A DNA stretch of 47,541 bases from CBDUXT01 sp965371245 (GTDB taxonomy: Bacteria; Planctomycetota; Phycisphaerae; UBA1845): assembly GCA_965371245.1 (NCBI GenBank), contig CBDUXT010000043.1:1-47541 (forward strand). The letters are read 5' to 3'. The notes beneath the pieces were generated by a model that did not search any database, was not told where the DNA came from, and was given only the letters and a program-made list of their open reading frames with translations. Below, piece by piece: positions 1 to 8,657 of the stretch. Within the stretch, counting starts at the first letter, position 1; every line of letters begins with the position of its first letter. Made by a program: the position numbers and the translations under genes.

Positions 1-167
1 GCAACGACTTACGCCATTCCCCAACCTGCGCGAAACCTAGGTTCCCCTCGGACCGGGCGCGGCCCTGGGGCATGCTTTCGCCCGCGGCTCTGGCTCGGCG
101 TTACCGGCTCGCCGGAGGCGTCATCGGGTCTCACGCACTCGAGGCGGACCGTGGTCAGAAGAGATGC
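1..167. other. Left edge of window, no gene seen
   Basis: This GC-rich stretch lies downstream of the stop codon of the PilZ-like gene. No convincing coding frame, terminator or repeat is visible. It may hold the end of a gene or an intergenic region cut by the window edge. Confidence 0.4.
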
Positions 168-1067
168 CTACGCCCCCTGGGAAGCTACGAGGGCGACCTT
201 GGCGAGACCCGTCTTCACTGCTTTGCGGCGACCCGGTTTCGCCGGCGGCAGTTCCGGGATCGGACGGAGGAAGCCACTGCCGCGAACACCGACGCTCTGT
301 TCGAGCGTGCAGTTGAGCACCGCGTTGGGTCGTAGCGTCGCCCAGGCGGAAAACCCGCCGCCTTCGATGTGGATCATCGTGGGAAACGCCCTGTTCGAGA
401 CAAGGTTGAGCAATCGGTCACGGAGGGTGCCGGTCTGGGCGGCTTCTCTCCGGCCATCGACATGGAGGGTGGCGGTATAGCGGAAGAGCTTTGCATCGAT
501 CACAAAGCACGCCTCGCGGCCATCGATGGTTCGCACCAATGTCCTCGATGCATTCCGGCGACAGATCGCGACGCGAAAGGCGCGGGTCGCGGCCCGTACG
601 ACGACGCCCACGAGCTCGTCGGTCCAGCGCGCGGGTGCTTGTGCGCCGTTGGAAGATTCATCGACGTTGAGCGTCCCGGCCTGCTCCTCGAAAGTCAGCC
701 CGATGAGATAGCCGTCCTCGTGCCGGGCGACGCGCGCGACGGACGCTACGCCGCTACCACTCTCACCGGACGGATTCTCAAACGCGAAGCGCAGCGTGGC
801 GTCGATGGGGATTGCCATGGGAAGAATGATACCCAATCCATCCGCGGAAATGTCGGCGATGGCGGCACCTTGGCAAACAGGAAAATCCTGTCCGTCGAAC
901 GCATACGAGACGACGAAGAGCGGCTTGGCATCGGTCGCAATGACCCGAGGCGCTTGACGGGAACCATCCGGATTGGCCGCGCAGGCGTGCCAGGTTTCGA
1001 AAGCGTCGTTGAAGAGTTGCGCCAGCTCCGTCTCTGTAACACAGTTGTGGATACCGTGCCGGTTCAT
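168..1067 (-). CDS. PilZ-like domain protein
   Basis: This 299-residue protein is probably soluble; no signal peptide or membrane segment is visible. Around residues 70-130 it has the layout of a PilZ domain: an 'ADISADGLGI' element followed by a strand-rich stretch ending 'GYLIGLTFEE', which matches the family's DxSxxG and terminal G-x-x-F elements. The upstream RxxxR motif that PilZ domains use to bind cyclic di-GMP is not evident, so ligand binding is doubtful. The C-terminal half is not recognised and ends in a basic, low-complexity tail. The ATG is preceded by GGAG at 8 bases. The gene is divergent from the HDOD gene, another family often found with signalling and motility proteins. The PilZ assignment rests on pattern only. 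Confidence 0.6.
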   Translation of the reverse strand: MNRHGIHNCVTETELAQLFNDAFETWHACAANPDGSRQAPRVIATDAKPLFVVSYAFDGQDFPVCQGAAIADISADGLGIILPMAIPIDATLRFAFENPSGESGSGVASVARVARHEDGYLIGLTFEEQAGTLNVDESSNGAQAPARWTDELVGVVVRAATRAFRVAICRRNASRTLVRTIDGREACFVIDAKLFRYTATLHVDGRREAAQTGTLRDRLLNLVSNRAFPTMIHIEGGGFSAWATLRPNAVLNCTLEQSVGVRGSGFLRPIPELPPAKPGRRKAVKTGLAKVALVASQGA

Positions 1068-1481
1068 GGGCTTGCTCCGCGTCGATGCCCCGCGTTCACC
1101 CGCGCTGACACTTTAATGTGCGATACGAGCCAACGAGAGTCAAGGATGCCCTCGGGCGCATCCGTTATCGGTCCACGGCATTCACGGCCGACCGTGCTCG
1201 GTGAGTCTGCGCTGGTCGACTCGCCGAGGTTCTCGAGGGCGCGTGGGGTCGGATGTCGAGTACTAAAGAATACGTGAACGGGCGGTGCGATCGGCTCACA
1301 CGGGGGCAGCGTCCGAGAACCACTCTTGGCTCTTGGTCACCGTGGCAAAGTGCGATTGCGGTCCGCAACTGGCGCCGCCAGATACACGATAAGAAAATGG
1401 GGCGATGCCCCGTGGCGGAGCGGATTCCCTGTTGGGATAGAGCCGTCTTGGAACTGGCAACGAAATCCGGGGGTTTGGGTC
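1068..1481. other. Divergent intergenic region between PilZ-like and HDOD genes
   Basis: This stretch of about 410 bases must hold the promoters for both flanking genes. No clear -35/-10 pair, operator or repeat could be picked out. Open frames running through it have no domain content and look like chance. Confidence 0.5.
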
Positions 1482-2555
1482 ATGGGATTGTGGAATTGGA
1501 TCATCGACCAACTGACGCAGCCGCCTCGCGCGGCATCGCCGGATGGAAGCGGTGGGCGCGGGTCAGAGACGAATGCATCAAACCAAGCGGTGGCCGTCCT
1601 GGACGCGCCGCCAACGGCAGATCGCACCGCGGACAGCGACGGTTCCCAGCTTTGGTGGGCTCCGGAACAAGGCGCCGTGATCGACCCGCCGGAGATCGAG
1701 CGCCCTGACTTGTGTACCGAAGCACGAGCCATCGAAAACCTGTTGATTTCCCACTTCGACGGACACAACCTGACCTTGCCGCCGCTTTTGCATGTGGCCG
1801 AGACGATCCTTCCGCGCCTCGGTCGAAAGGATCTCGACCTCGGCGCCGTCGCCGACGAACTCTCGGAGGACCAGGTCATCGCGGCGGCGGTCTTGCGAAT
1901 GACCAATTCCCCGCTCTATCGCGGGCTCGACAAGATCACGTCGATCAAGCCGGCCATCGCGCGGTTGGGCACGACGGCGCTGCGAACGTTGATGATGCAC
2001 GAGTCACTTCGGGCGGCCATGTTCTTCCGCAACGCCAAGGGGAACCGACACGCACAAGCCATCTGGGCTCGATCGCTGGCGAGCGCGTGTATCAACCGCG
2101 GGCTCTCCGCCTTCACCGGCACGGACAAGGAGGAGGCGTTCTTGATCGGACTCTTGCACGACATCGGGAACATCGTCGTGCTACGCGTCGTCCATGGCGA
2201 GTCGCCGTTCGCCAACTACGACATGGACGACGAGACGTTCGAGTATCTCTGCCACGAGTCGCATCTGGAGTTCGGGGAACTGATCGCCGATTCATGGCGC
2301 CTTCCGGAAAAAGTCAAGTCGCTCATTTGCAACCATCACACCTATCCGGCCTCCGACGATCCGCTGAGGATCGATCGACTCCAATTGATGGCCGCCGACA
2401 TGATCAACGCCCTTTTCGGCTACAGTCCCTACGTTCCGTACGATCTGTTGCACACGCCGGTCATTCGTGACCTGGATCTCGCCGAGCGGGACGATTTTGT
2501 ATCATTCCTGTCCACCCTGCCCGATGAGGTGGACGAGACGCTTGGCGCGCTTTAG
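1482..2555 (+). CDS. HDOD domain protein
   Basis: This 357-residue protein has an N-terminal region of about 90 residues that is variable and low in complexity (opening MGLWNWIIDQL), then an HDOD domain at about residues 95-310. The domain shows the usual order: 'LPPLLHVAETIL', a helix containing 'AAVLRMTNSPLYRG', 'PAIARLGTTALRTL', and 'EEAFLIGLLHDIGN' at 217-230. HDOD proteins resemble HD phosphohydrolases but usually lack enzymatic activity and act as signalling outputs, commonly in motility, secretion or cyclic di-GMP networks. The start was placed at the ATG after a GGGGGT purine stretch because the upstream part of the open frame looks non-coding. The partner is not evident from the sequence. 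Confidence 0.85.
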   Translation: MGLWNWIIDQLTQPPRAASPDGSGGRGSETNASNQAVAVLDAPPTADRTADSDGSQLWWAPEQGAVIDPPEIERPDLCTEARAIENLLISHFDGHNLTLPPLLHVAETILPRLGRKDLDLGAVADELSEDQVIAAAVLRMTNSPLYRGLDKITSIKPAIARLGTTALRTLMMHESLRAAMFFRNAKGNRHAQAIWARSLASACINRGLSAFTGTDKEEAFLIGLLHDIGNIVVLRVVHGESPFANYDMDDETFEYLCHESHLEFGELIADSWRLPEKVKSLICNHHTYPASDDPLRIDRLQLMAADMINALFGYSPYVPYDLLHTPVIRDLDLAERDDFVSFLSTLPDEVDETLGAL

Positions 2556-2593
2556 CCGTTCGACAACGAACGATGAGGAGTCGCAGCAGCCGC

Positions 2594-2746
2594 CTGGTGC
2601 ATCGCCACGCCTGAATCCGCGGGTGTGCCGCTGCTCTTGAGCAGCGAGTGGGCTCCTCGAAAGCCGCGATCGGCACTGCGTAAAAGCAGTGGCGCACCAT
2701 ACGGTGTGGATCTGAACCCGCAAAATGGGGTGTGACCATACACTGG
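2594..2746. repeat. Palindromic element, family 2 (copy E)
   Basis: This 153-bp element starts CTGGTGCATCG and ends ATACACTGG. It shares with the copy at 35126-35292 the left-end block CCTGAATC.GCGGG and the right-end block GAACCCGCAAAA...GTGTGACCAT. Its ends are inverted complements of each other, and the TA expected at each boundary has drifted to TG. It lies between the HDOD stop and the msr gene. Confidence 0.7.
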
Positions 2747-2836
2747 ATGAGCATCGACCCGAGCGGGTTGGCACCGCCCCGGGGCGCCTTCCAGTCGCCC
2801 TCCGACGCATACCCGGAACCTGCCCCAGTACCAGAT

Positions 2837-2886
2837 GTGGCACGGGCTTCCACCCCGGGAAAACACCGGGAAGATGCCGGTGCCAC
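2837..2886. repeat. Intergenic palindrome
   Basis: GTGGCAC at 2837-2843 pairs with GTGCCAC at 2880-2886 and the stem extends inward through GG/CC pairs, with a CCCCGGG...CCGGG core. It sits just downstream of the minus-strand msr gene and could act as a transcript 3'-end structure. There is no T-run, so it is not a classical terminator. Confidence 0.5.
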
Positions 2887-2905
2887 ACCCCTGTGGGATG
2901 GGTCC

Positions 2906-3976
2906 TTAACCGGGTGGTACCTGGCACGAGCCGCCGTGCTTTGCGTGGTAGTCCTGATGGTATTCCTCGGCCTCGAAGAAAGGTCCGGCGGGTTCCACTT
3001 GCGTCACGACTTTTTGACCCGCAAACTTGTCGGAACGTTGGAGTTCTTGGACGAACGCCTTGGCTTGTCTGAGTTGTTCGTCGGTCGAAGCGAAGATCGC
3101 TGAGCGATACTGGCTGCCGACATCGACACCCTGGCGGTTGAGCTGCGTTGGATTGTGAATCGTGAAGAACTTTTCCAGCAATGCCCCGTACCCAACATGC
3201 ATCGGATCAAACGTGACGCGAACGGTTTCTGCGTGGCCCGTCGTACCGGAGCAGACCTCCTTGTACGCCGGGTTCGGCGCGTCGCCACCCATATAGCCTG
3301 ACACGGCATCGACGACGCCGGGTGCCTGCTGGAACTGATCCTCGATGCCCCAAAAGCATCCACCGGCGAAGTAAGCAACTTCGGTTTTGACGGGGCGCGA
3401 AGGTGGCGGCAGCTCGTGGCCGCTCTTGTGGAAGCGCAACGCGGCCGAGTTCATGCAGTAGCGCAGGCCCGTGGGTTTTGGCCCGTCGTCGAACACGTGA
3501 CCGAGATGGGCCTGGCATCGCGCGCACACGACCTCCGTACGGACCATCCCCAAGCCGGAATCGGTTTTCCTGGCAACATGCCCGGAATCCACGGGCTGAA
3601 AAAAGCTCGGCCAACCCGACCCCGACTTGTACTTCGTGTCGGAAGAAAACAGCGGCAGGCCACAAAGGCGACAGGTGTAGAGGCCGTCGTCCTTGTTGTC
3701 GTACAACGAGCCGGTGAACGCGCGTTCCGTTCCCTGTTCGAGGATGATGCCGTGCTGTTCCGGGGAGAGCTTCCCGGCGAGGGTCTCGATCCGGTCCGCG
3801 CTCAGGCGAGCGATGTCGTATCCGCTCTTGGAGTACCGAGGACTACCGTCCTTCCGGGCGACATCACTAGCGTTCTTTTGCATGGCTGCTCGCTCCTGCG
3901 TACCACCCTTGAGGGCACCAAGCACGACGGCTCCGGTTAGGATCAGACCGGCCGTGATCGAAACGAGGATCTTCAT
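2906..3976 (-). CDS. msrAB: Exported MsrB-MsrA fusion, peptide-methionine sulfoxide reductase
   Basis: This 356-residue bifunctional enzyme reduces both methionine sulfoxide epimers in oxidised proteins. An N-terminal hydrophobic segment (residues 3-22) suggests export or anchoring outside the cytoplasm. The MsrB domain (about 55-185) has its zinc pairs CRLC (102/105) and CARC (151/154) and the catalytic cysteine in RYCMN (174). The MsrA domain (about 197-350) begins with the GCFWG active site (Cys207), and a cysteine close to the C-terminus (GGSCQ) may be the resolving residue. The order MsrB then MsrA is the reverse of the PilB-type arrangement, but both orders are known. The ATG is preceded by AAGGAG. 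No thioredoxin-like reductant gene is adjacent. Confidence 0.95.
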   Translation of the reverse strand: MKILVSITAGLILTGAVVLGALKGGTQERAAMQKNASDVARKDGSPRYSKSGYDIARLSADRIETLAGKLSPEQHGIILEQGTERAFTGSLYDNKDDGLYTCRLCGLPLFSSDTKYKSGSGWPSFFQPVDSGHVARKTDSGLGMVRTEVVCARCQAHLGHVFDDGPKPTGLRYCMNSAALRFHKSGHELPPPSRPVKTEVAYFAGGCFWGIEDQFQQAPGVVDAVSGYMGGDAPNPAYKEVCSGTTGHAETVRVTFDPMHVGYGALLEKFFTIHNPTQLNRQGVDVGSQYRSAIFASTDEQLRQAKAFVQELQRSDKFAGQKVVTQVEPAGPFFEAEEYHQDYHAKHGGSCQVPPG

Positions 3977-4630
3977 TTCGCTCTATCTCCTTGATTTCGT
4001 TCGGCTGTTTCGTTCTACGACGTAGATGCCGGTCAAGGTCAGATGGTTACGCGCTGATTCAGCGATGTCGCTGCTTACGACCGAAAGTCTACCTCAAAAT
4101 GGTGTCGTACCGGTATCTTGCCGGCGTTCTCTCGCGCCGGAAACCTGCGCCATACTGTAGGATGAATTCTCGGACCTGCACAGCAATTCTCCTTGAACAG
4201 GTCGCAATGCCCTTGAGCCCAAAGGCCGTTCGGTGACCTGCCCCGATTTGTGCATCAGCGACCCAATCGACGCTTGTTGCTCGCCCGCAGGCTCGTGGCG
4301 GTAACTAAGGACGGCCCCCCACGTCGATCTTCAGGGACTTGGCCCAACAAGGCGGAGTTTCCGGACAGAGCCCAAGGGCGCTCCGGACCGGCCGTTACGG
4401 CGCCTCGTGGCGGCCTTGCTCAGTCCGCCCGCTTGAAAGCGTCCGGTGTTCTAAACCGCCGCCGGCATACGGTCGATGGGTACAAAGAACCGATAAGTCC
4501 GGTTCGGTCGATCGGTTCGTGGATGGCGGCATGGTCCGCCGATACGATATGGCCGGATCAGGGCAGCCGTCAGGTCGCGTTGACCGGCGCGGATTTTACC
4601 CGGGATGCACCTGGCTAGGAGTAGATAGGG
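3977..4630. other. Gene-free stretch upstream of msr and the small lipoprotein
   Basis: About 650 bases hold no recognisable gene. Open frames present in several phases lack domain content and start signals. The region must contain the msr promoter (minus) and the promoter for the lipoprotein at 4631 (plus), but neither is clear. Confidence 0.45.
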
Positions 4631-4852
4631 ATGACCAAGCGAACAGCTCGCAAACGATTCATTCGCGCCGCCATGGCGATGGCGGTCGGCGGTTCCGCGT
4701 TCCAGCTCAGCGGGTGCGATCCGGCCGTGCGCCAAACATTGCTCGATGGGCTCCAGAGCAGCACGCAAGCCCTTACGGGATCGCTGATCGACGCCTTCTT
4801 TGTGGGTCTCCAGGACAACGCCGGCGGCGGTGGATTGACCACAACGGGGTAG
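4631..4852 (+). CDS. Small lipoprotein of unknown function
   Basis: This 73-residue protein has a basic N-region (MTKRTARKRF), a hydrophobic core and a lipobox LSGC at about residues 26-29, so it should be lipid-anchored after cleavage at the cysteine. The mature part (about 45 residues) is predicted helical, followed by a glycine-rich, threonine-ended tail. It is a real gene on three grounds: a strong AGGAG-type ribosome site a few bases upstream, a proper lipoprotein signal, and a rho-independent terminator 64 bases after the stop. Nothing in the sequence indicates its function; a small cell-envelope structural role is only a guess. Confidence 0.75.
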   Translation: MTKRTARKRFIRAAMAMAVGGSAFQLSGCDPAVRQTLLDGLQSSTQALTGSLIDAFFVGLQDNAGGGGLTTTG

Positions 4853-4915
4853 AACATCGCCCCGACACCCCGTCTTGGCGGGCCTCGTCGGCATGTCGAT
4901 GACTGACACAAACCG

Positions 4916-4960
4916 GACCGAGCGTTTGCGCCAAACCGGTGCGGCGCTCGGTCTTTTCTT
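4916..4960 (+). terminator. Rho-independent terminator of the small lipoprotein gene
   Basis: GACCGAGCG (4916-4924) pairs with CGCTCGGTC (4945-4953), a perfect 9-bp stem, followed directly by TTTTCTT. Read on the minus strand there is no T-run, so it serves the plus-strand lipoprotein gene rather than ileS. Confidence 0.85.
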
Positions 4961-4983
4961 GCTGGGGCTTGCGGCGCGGACCT

Positions 4984-7900
4984 CTACCCGACCTTGACCA
5001 GCGCGATCCCGAGCGGGTCGCCGTCGATCTTGACCTCGACTGAGCCGGCGGCGCCGCTTACGGATGAGGCCGTGATCTCTGCCGCGAGGGTCTCCTGCCT
5101 GATGTAGTCGGAACACGCGCTGATAGCGGACCTCACCGCCTCCGACTCCGTGATGAGGCTCAGCACAATTCGATCGTCGATCTCCAGCCCGACCTTTTTG
5201 CGCAGGTTCTGCACGTTGCGAACGATGTCGCGGGCGAGTCCCTCGTGCTTGAGTCCCTGTGTGAGTCGCTTGTCGAGCAGCACGACCGTGGGGCCATCGC
5301 TCGCCCCGGCCCAGTCAGCGCCGTAGCGTCGCACGGTCGTCACGTCTTCAGAGGTGATGGGAGCCTCGGAGCCGTCAACCATGATCGACACCAGGTCTCT
5401 CGCCGCGAATGCGCTTTCGATCGCTCGGCCGTCCAGTTGCTGGATCGCCTCACGGGCGGCGGACGCACTCTTACCGAACCGGGGGCCCAGGGTTTTCATG
5501 TTCGCCTCAACGAACACGCTCACGAGGTCGTCGGCCGACTCACGAACGGTGACCTTCTTGACGTTGAGCTCCTCGAGAAAGTGTTCGTGGAACATCTCGG
5601 CCGCCTGGCGCTCCACGTCGTTTCCGGGAACCACGATCAGCTCTGCCAGTGGTTGCCGCACCTTGAGCTTGGATTCCTTCCGTGCCGATCGACCCAGCGA
5701 CACCAGTCGTAGCGAAGCAGCCACGCGCGCCGAAAGCGCCTCGTCGATCAGACTCTCGTTCGCCGCGGGGAAGGGCACGTGATGCACGCTTGCCGGGGCG
5801 TCGTTTGTCTGTTCACCCACAAGGTTTTGGAAGATCCGCTCGGCCATGAACGGCACGATCGGGGCGATGATCCGGTTGAAGGTCGTGAGCACCTCGTACA
5901 GGGTGGCGTACGCGGCGCGCTTGTCGGCGGGCCAACCGGTGTCGTAGAACCGCCGTCGTGAGCGGCGCAGGTACCAGGTGCTCAACACATCAATGAATCG
6001 AGCGGCTTCATGGCAGAGCCGGGCGACGTCGAAACCGCTGTAGGCTTCGTGGGCGGTGGCAATCAGCTTGTGCAGATCGGAAATGATCCAGCGGTCCAGC
6101 AACGAGCGATCGTCTGCGTCGGCCTGGTGTTCGACGGGGTCGAAGTTGTCCACGCGCGCCAGGTTGCAGAAGAACGCGTAGACGTTCCACCAGGGAAGGA
6201 TGACCGCGCGGCGAACCTCGTCACAGTGTTTCGCGCCGAAGTGGACGTTCCGTTCCGGCGGCGTTCCGGCGTACAGCCAGCGCATGGCGTCAACGCCGAA
6301 TTGATCGGCCGCCTCGTCAAACCAAATGGCATTGCCGTCTGACTTGTGCATCGGTCGACCCACGTCGTCCATGACCAGCCCGTGCCCTTTGAGCACCTTG
6401 AACGGCGCGCATCCTTCCATCATGGTGCTGACGGTGAGCATCGCGTAGAACCAGTTGCGGAACTGACCGGGCAAAGCCTCGACGACGAAGTCGGCCGGGA
6501 ACCACTTCTTCCATTCCTCTTTGTCCGAGAAGTACCCCATCGTCGAGAAGGGCACGATGCTGGCATCCAGCCAGGGGTTGCCCACCTCCTTGACGCGGGA
6601 CACATCCTCGCCGCCGCACTGGGCACAGCGCAGCTTCACGCCGTCGATCCAGGGTCGATGCGGCGAGTGGCCGTCGAACTCATCAAACCCGGCGACCGCG
6701 CGGGCTTGAAGCTCTTCGCGGCTGCCGATCACGTCGAAGTGCCCGCATGCGTGGCACTCCCAGATGGGCAGGGCGAGACCCCAGTAGCGCTTCTTGGAGA
6801 TCATCCAGTCGCCCATGTTGCGCAGCCAGTCGAGTTCGCGATCGAGGCCCCACGAAGGGATCCAAGTCGCCTGCCGGGCCGACTCCATGATCTCGTCGCG
6901 CCAGTTCATGTTGATGAACCATTCGTCCACCAGGCGATAGACCAGTTCGCTCTTGCACCGCCAGCAGTGAGGATAGCGATGGTAATACTGCTCTTTGGCG
7001 AACAGCACGCCGCGTTTTTTAAGGTCCGCGACGACATCCCCGGCCACCTCGCCGACGTGGCGACCGCCGAGAAAGCCGAACTCGGGTCGGAACCGGCCGT
7101 CCTCGAACAGCGGCGCGATCTGCGGCAGCCCGAGCTCCTTGCCCAGGTGATAATCCTCCGCGCCGCACCCCGGCGCAATGTGTACGATGCCGGTTCCCTC
7201 GGCCTCGGTGACCTCGTTCCAGGCGATGACCCGGTGGGCGGCGACGGCTTCGGCGGCGCCGGCAAGCCCGTCAAAGGGGCCGTCGTAGGTCAGCCCGACC
7301 AGCGCGGACCCGAACAGCTCATCGACCACCTCGAACGGCCCGTTGTTTTTGAACATGGCGCTAATGGCCATCAGCCCCTGAAGCTTTCCGGGGTCGAGGT
7401 TCTGGACGGGGTGCGACCGCGCCCCCGTCAGGTTGGCCTTGCCGACGTAGTAGAACTCGCCGCCCTGCTCGACCTTGACGTAGGTCATCTCCGGATGGAC
7501 GGCGGCCGCCACATTGGAGCTGAGCGTCCAGGGCGTCGTGGTCCAGACGAGCAGGTTTTCTCCGGGTCGTTCACGAAGCGGCAGCTTGATGAACACCGAC
7601 GTATGGGGCACTTCGCGGTAGCCCTCGTTCATCTCCATCTGGCTGATGCCCGTGCCGCAGCGCGGACACCACGGCATCACGTCGATCCCCTTGTAGACCA
7701 GCCCCTTCTCGTGGCACTTCTTGAGAAACGCCCAGATTCCGTAGTTGTTCTCGTCCGACATCGTGAAATAGGAGTTGTTCCAGTCCATCCAGTAGCCGAG
7801 TCGCTTGGACTGCTCCGCCTGGATCGCCGAGAACTTGGTCGCCCGGGCCTTGCACTCCTCGACGAACTTGTCAATGCCGTACGTCTCGATGTCTTTCTTG

Positions 7901-8214
7901 TTCGCAAAGCCGTGTTGCCGCTCGACCTCGACCTCCACCCACAGACCCTGACAATCGAAGCCGTTCTGGTACCGCAGTTCGCGACCGATCGAGGCGTGGT
8001 AGCGCTGATAGACATCCTTGTAGGTTCGTCCCCACGCGTGATGCACGCCCATCGGGTTGTTGGCCGTAATCGGACCGTCCAGGAACGACCAGGGCGGCAT
8101 GCCCTTCGTCAGCTCGCGAAGCGTCTCGAACGCCTGCGTCTTTTCCCAGAACGAAAGGATGTCGCGCTCGAGTGCGGGGAAGTCGACCTTCGGATCAACT
8201 TTTTGAAACGCCAT
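4984..8214 (-). CDS. ileS: Isoleucyl-tRNA synthetase
   Basis: This 1076-residue class I synthetase charges tRNA-Ile and edits misactivated valine. The fold is complete: Rossmann catalytic core, CP1 editing insertion (about 200-400, including LLVWTTTPWTLSSN and GTGIVHIAPGCGAEDY), zinc-type cysteine pairs (CPRCG, CWRCKSE, CHACG, CAQCG), and anticodon-binding and C-terminal domains. The signatures are unusual: the HIGH position reads MGVHHAW (residues 55-61) and the KMSKS position reads PMHKSDG (621-627). Both variants are, from memory, typical of a distinct IleRS lineage that includes planctomycetes. The ATG is preceded by AGGAG. It is monocistronic as far as can be seen; no T-box or other leader structure was recognised. 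Confidence 0.97.
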   Translation of the reverse strand: MAFQKVDPKVDFPALERDILSFWEKTQAFETLRELTKGMPPWSFLDGPITANNPMGVHHAWGRTYKDVYQRYHASIGRELRYQNGFDCQGLWVEVEVERQHGFANKKDIETYGIDKFVEECKARATKFSAIQAEQSKRLGYWMDWNNSYFTMSDENNYGIWAFLKKCHEKGLVYKGIDVMPWCPRCGTGISQMEMNEGYREVPHTSVFIKLPLRERPGENLLVWTTTPWTLSSNVAAAVHPEMTYVKVEQGGEFYYVGKANLTGARSHPVQNLDPGKLQGLMAISAMFKNNGPFEVVDELFGSALVGLTYDGPFDGLAGAAEAVAAHRVIAWNEVTEAEGTGIVHIAPGCGAEDYHLGKELGLPQIAPLFEDGRFRPEFGFLGGRHVGEVAGDVVADLKKRGVLFAKEQYYHRYPHCWRCKSELVYRLVDEWFINMNWRDEIMESARQATWIPSWGLDRELDWLRNMGDWMISKKRYWGLALPIWECHACGHFDVIGSREELQARAVAGFDEFDGHSPHRPWIDGVKLRCAQCGGEDVSRVKEVGNPWLDASIVPFSTMGYFSDKEEWKKWFPADFVVEALPGQFRNWFYAMLTVSTMMEGCAPFKVLKGHGLVMDDVGRPMHKSDGNAIWFDEAADQFGVDAMRWLYAGTPPERNVHFGAKHCDEVRRAVILPWWNVYAFFCNLARVDNFDPVEHQADADDRSLLDRWIISDLHKLIATAHEAYSGFDVARLCHEAARFIDVLSTWYLRRSRRRFYDTGWPADKRAAYATLYEVLTTFNRIIAPIVPFMAERIFQNLVGEQTNDAPASVHHVPFPAANESLIDEALSARVAASLRLVSLGRSARKESKLKVRQPLAELIVVPGNDVERQAAEMFHEHFLEELNVKKVTVRESADDLVSVFVEANMKTLGPRFGKSASAAREAIQQLDGRAIESAFAARDLVSIMVDGSEAPITSEDVTTVRRYGADWAGASDGPTVVLLDKRLTQGLKHEGLARDIVRNVQNLRKKVGLEIDDRIVLSLITESEAVRSAISACSDYIRQETLAAEITASSVSGAAGSVEVKIDGDPLGIALVKVG

Positions 8215-8322
8215 GGACTGCTCCTGGGACCGCGTCGGTTGGGTGCTTCATGGGGCGCTGCCGGATGACTTCGTTTATCGGGCCGGTCGCACCGCCCCGT
8301 TCGGAAGAACCGAACCGGTCAG

Positions 8323-8328
8323 TATAAT
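8323..8328 (-). promoter_or_regulatory. Possible ileS -10 element
   Basis: Read on the minus strand the same bases lie in TATACT, about 105 bases upstream of the ileS ATG. A matching -35 is not clear, so this is a weak call that competes with the plus-strand promoter at the same place. Confidence 0.25.
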
Positions 8329-8559
8329 CGGACCAACCCGAACGGGGAATCGCCGGCCTGAGATCAGCGCGGCTGGGAGCCGGGTGAAGGCGCGTGCATC
8401 GTGTGCCGCGCTCGCCTTGATCGCGCGATCGAGACGGTCGCACGGAGCGAAGCGCCGAGCTGTGCGGAAACGAACGGCTTGCTCAAGAGCGCGACCAGCG
8501 CCGACGATACAAAGCATGAGGGTAACGGTCGGAGCCCGTACGGGTGACGGCTGCCTCAT

Positions 8560-8598
8560 GGGAACCCCGGTTTCGGCGAGCCTGGGTTCCCTTTTCTT
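8560..8598 (+). terminator. Terminator-like stem-loop with T-run
   Basis: An 8-bp stem GGGAACCC/GGGTTCCC with a 16-base loop is followed by TTTTCTT. It has the same architecture as the terminator at 4916-4960. It faces the plus strand, where no upstream protein gene exists. Confidence 0.65.
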
Positions 8599-8657
8599 GC
8601 GCACCACGCGAAGGCTTCCGGTTGCGGGACGAACCAAACGGGCGAAGTGAGTCGGTG

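Larger units (their letters stand above)
8323..8598 (+). ncRNA. Candidate small RNA bounded by a promoter and a terminator
   Basis: A perfect TATAAT (8323-8328) has a weak -35 (TTCGGA) 17 bases upstream. The stretch ends in two consecutive stem-loops: CATGAGG/CCTCATG (8515-8521 with 8554-8560), then a terminator-like stem GGGAACCC/GGGTTCCC (8560-8567 with 8584-8591) followed by TTTTCTT. No plus-strand gene lies upstream to need this terminator. The region between has no protein with recognisable content. The identity is unknown; no match to 6S, SRP or tmRNA signatures was seen. Confidence 0.4.

Noticed and set aside
369..1277. 302-residue plus-strand frame
   Set aside because: It runs antisense to the PilZ-like gene, without recognisable domains or a ribosome site.
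3865..3872. CACTAG inside the msr gene as another element end
   Set aside because: No matching inverted end or family interior lies within 200 bases, and the reading frame of the gene is uninterrupted and normal.
6346..8268. 640-residue open frame on the plus strand
   Set aside because: It lies wholly opposite ileS, has no domain content and reflects third-position GC bias of the real gene.
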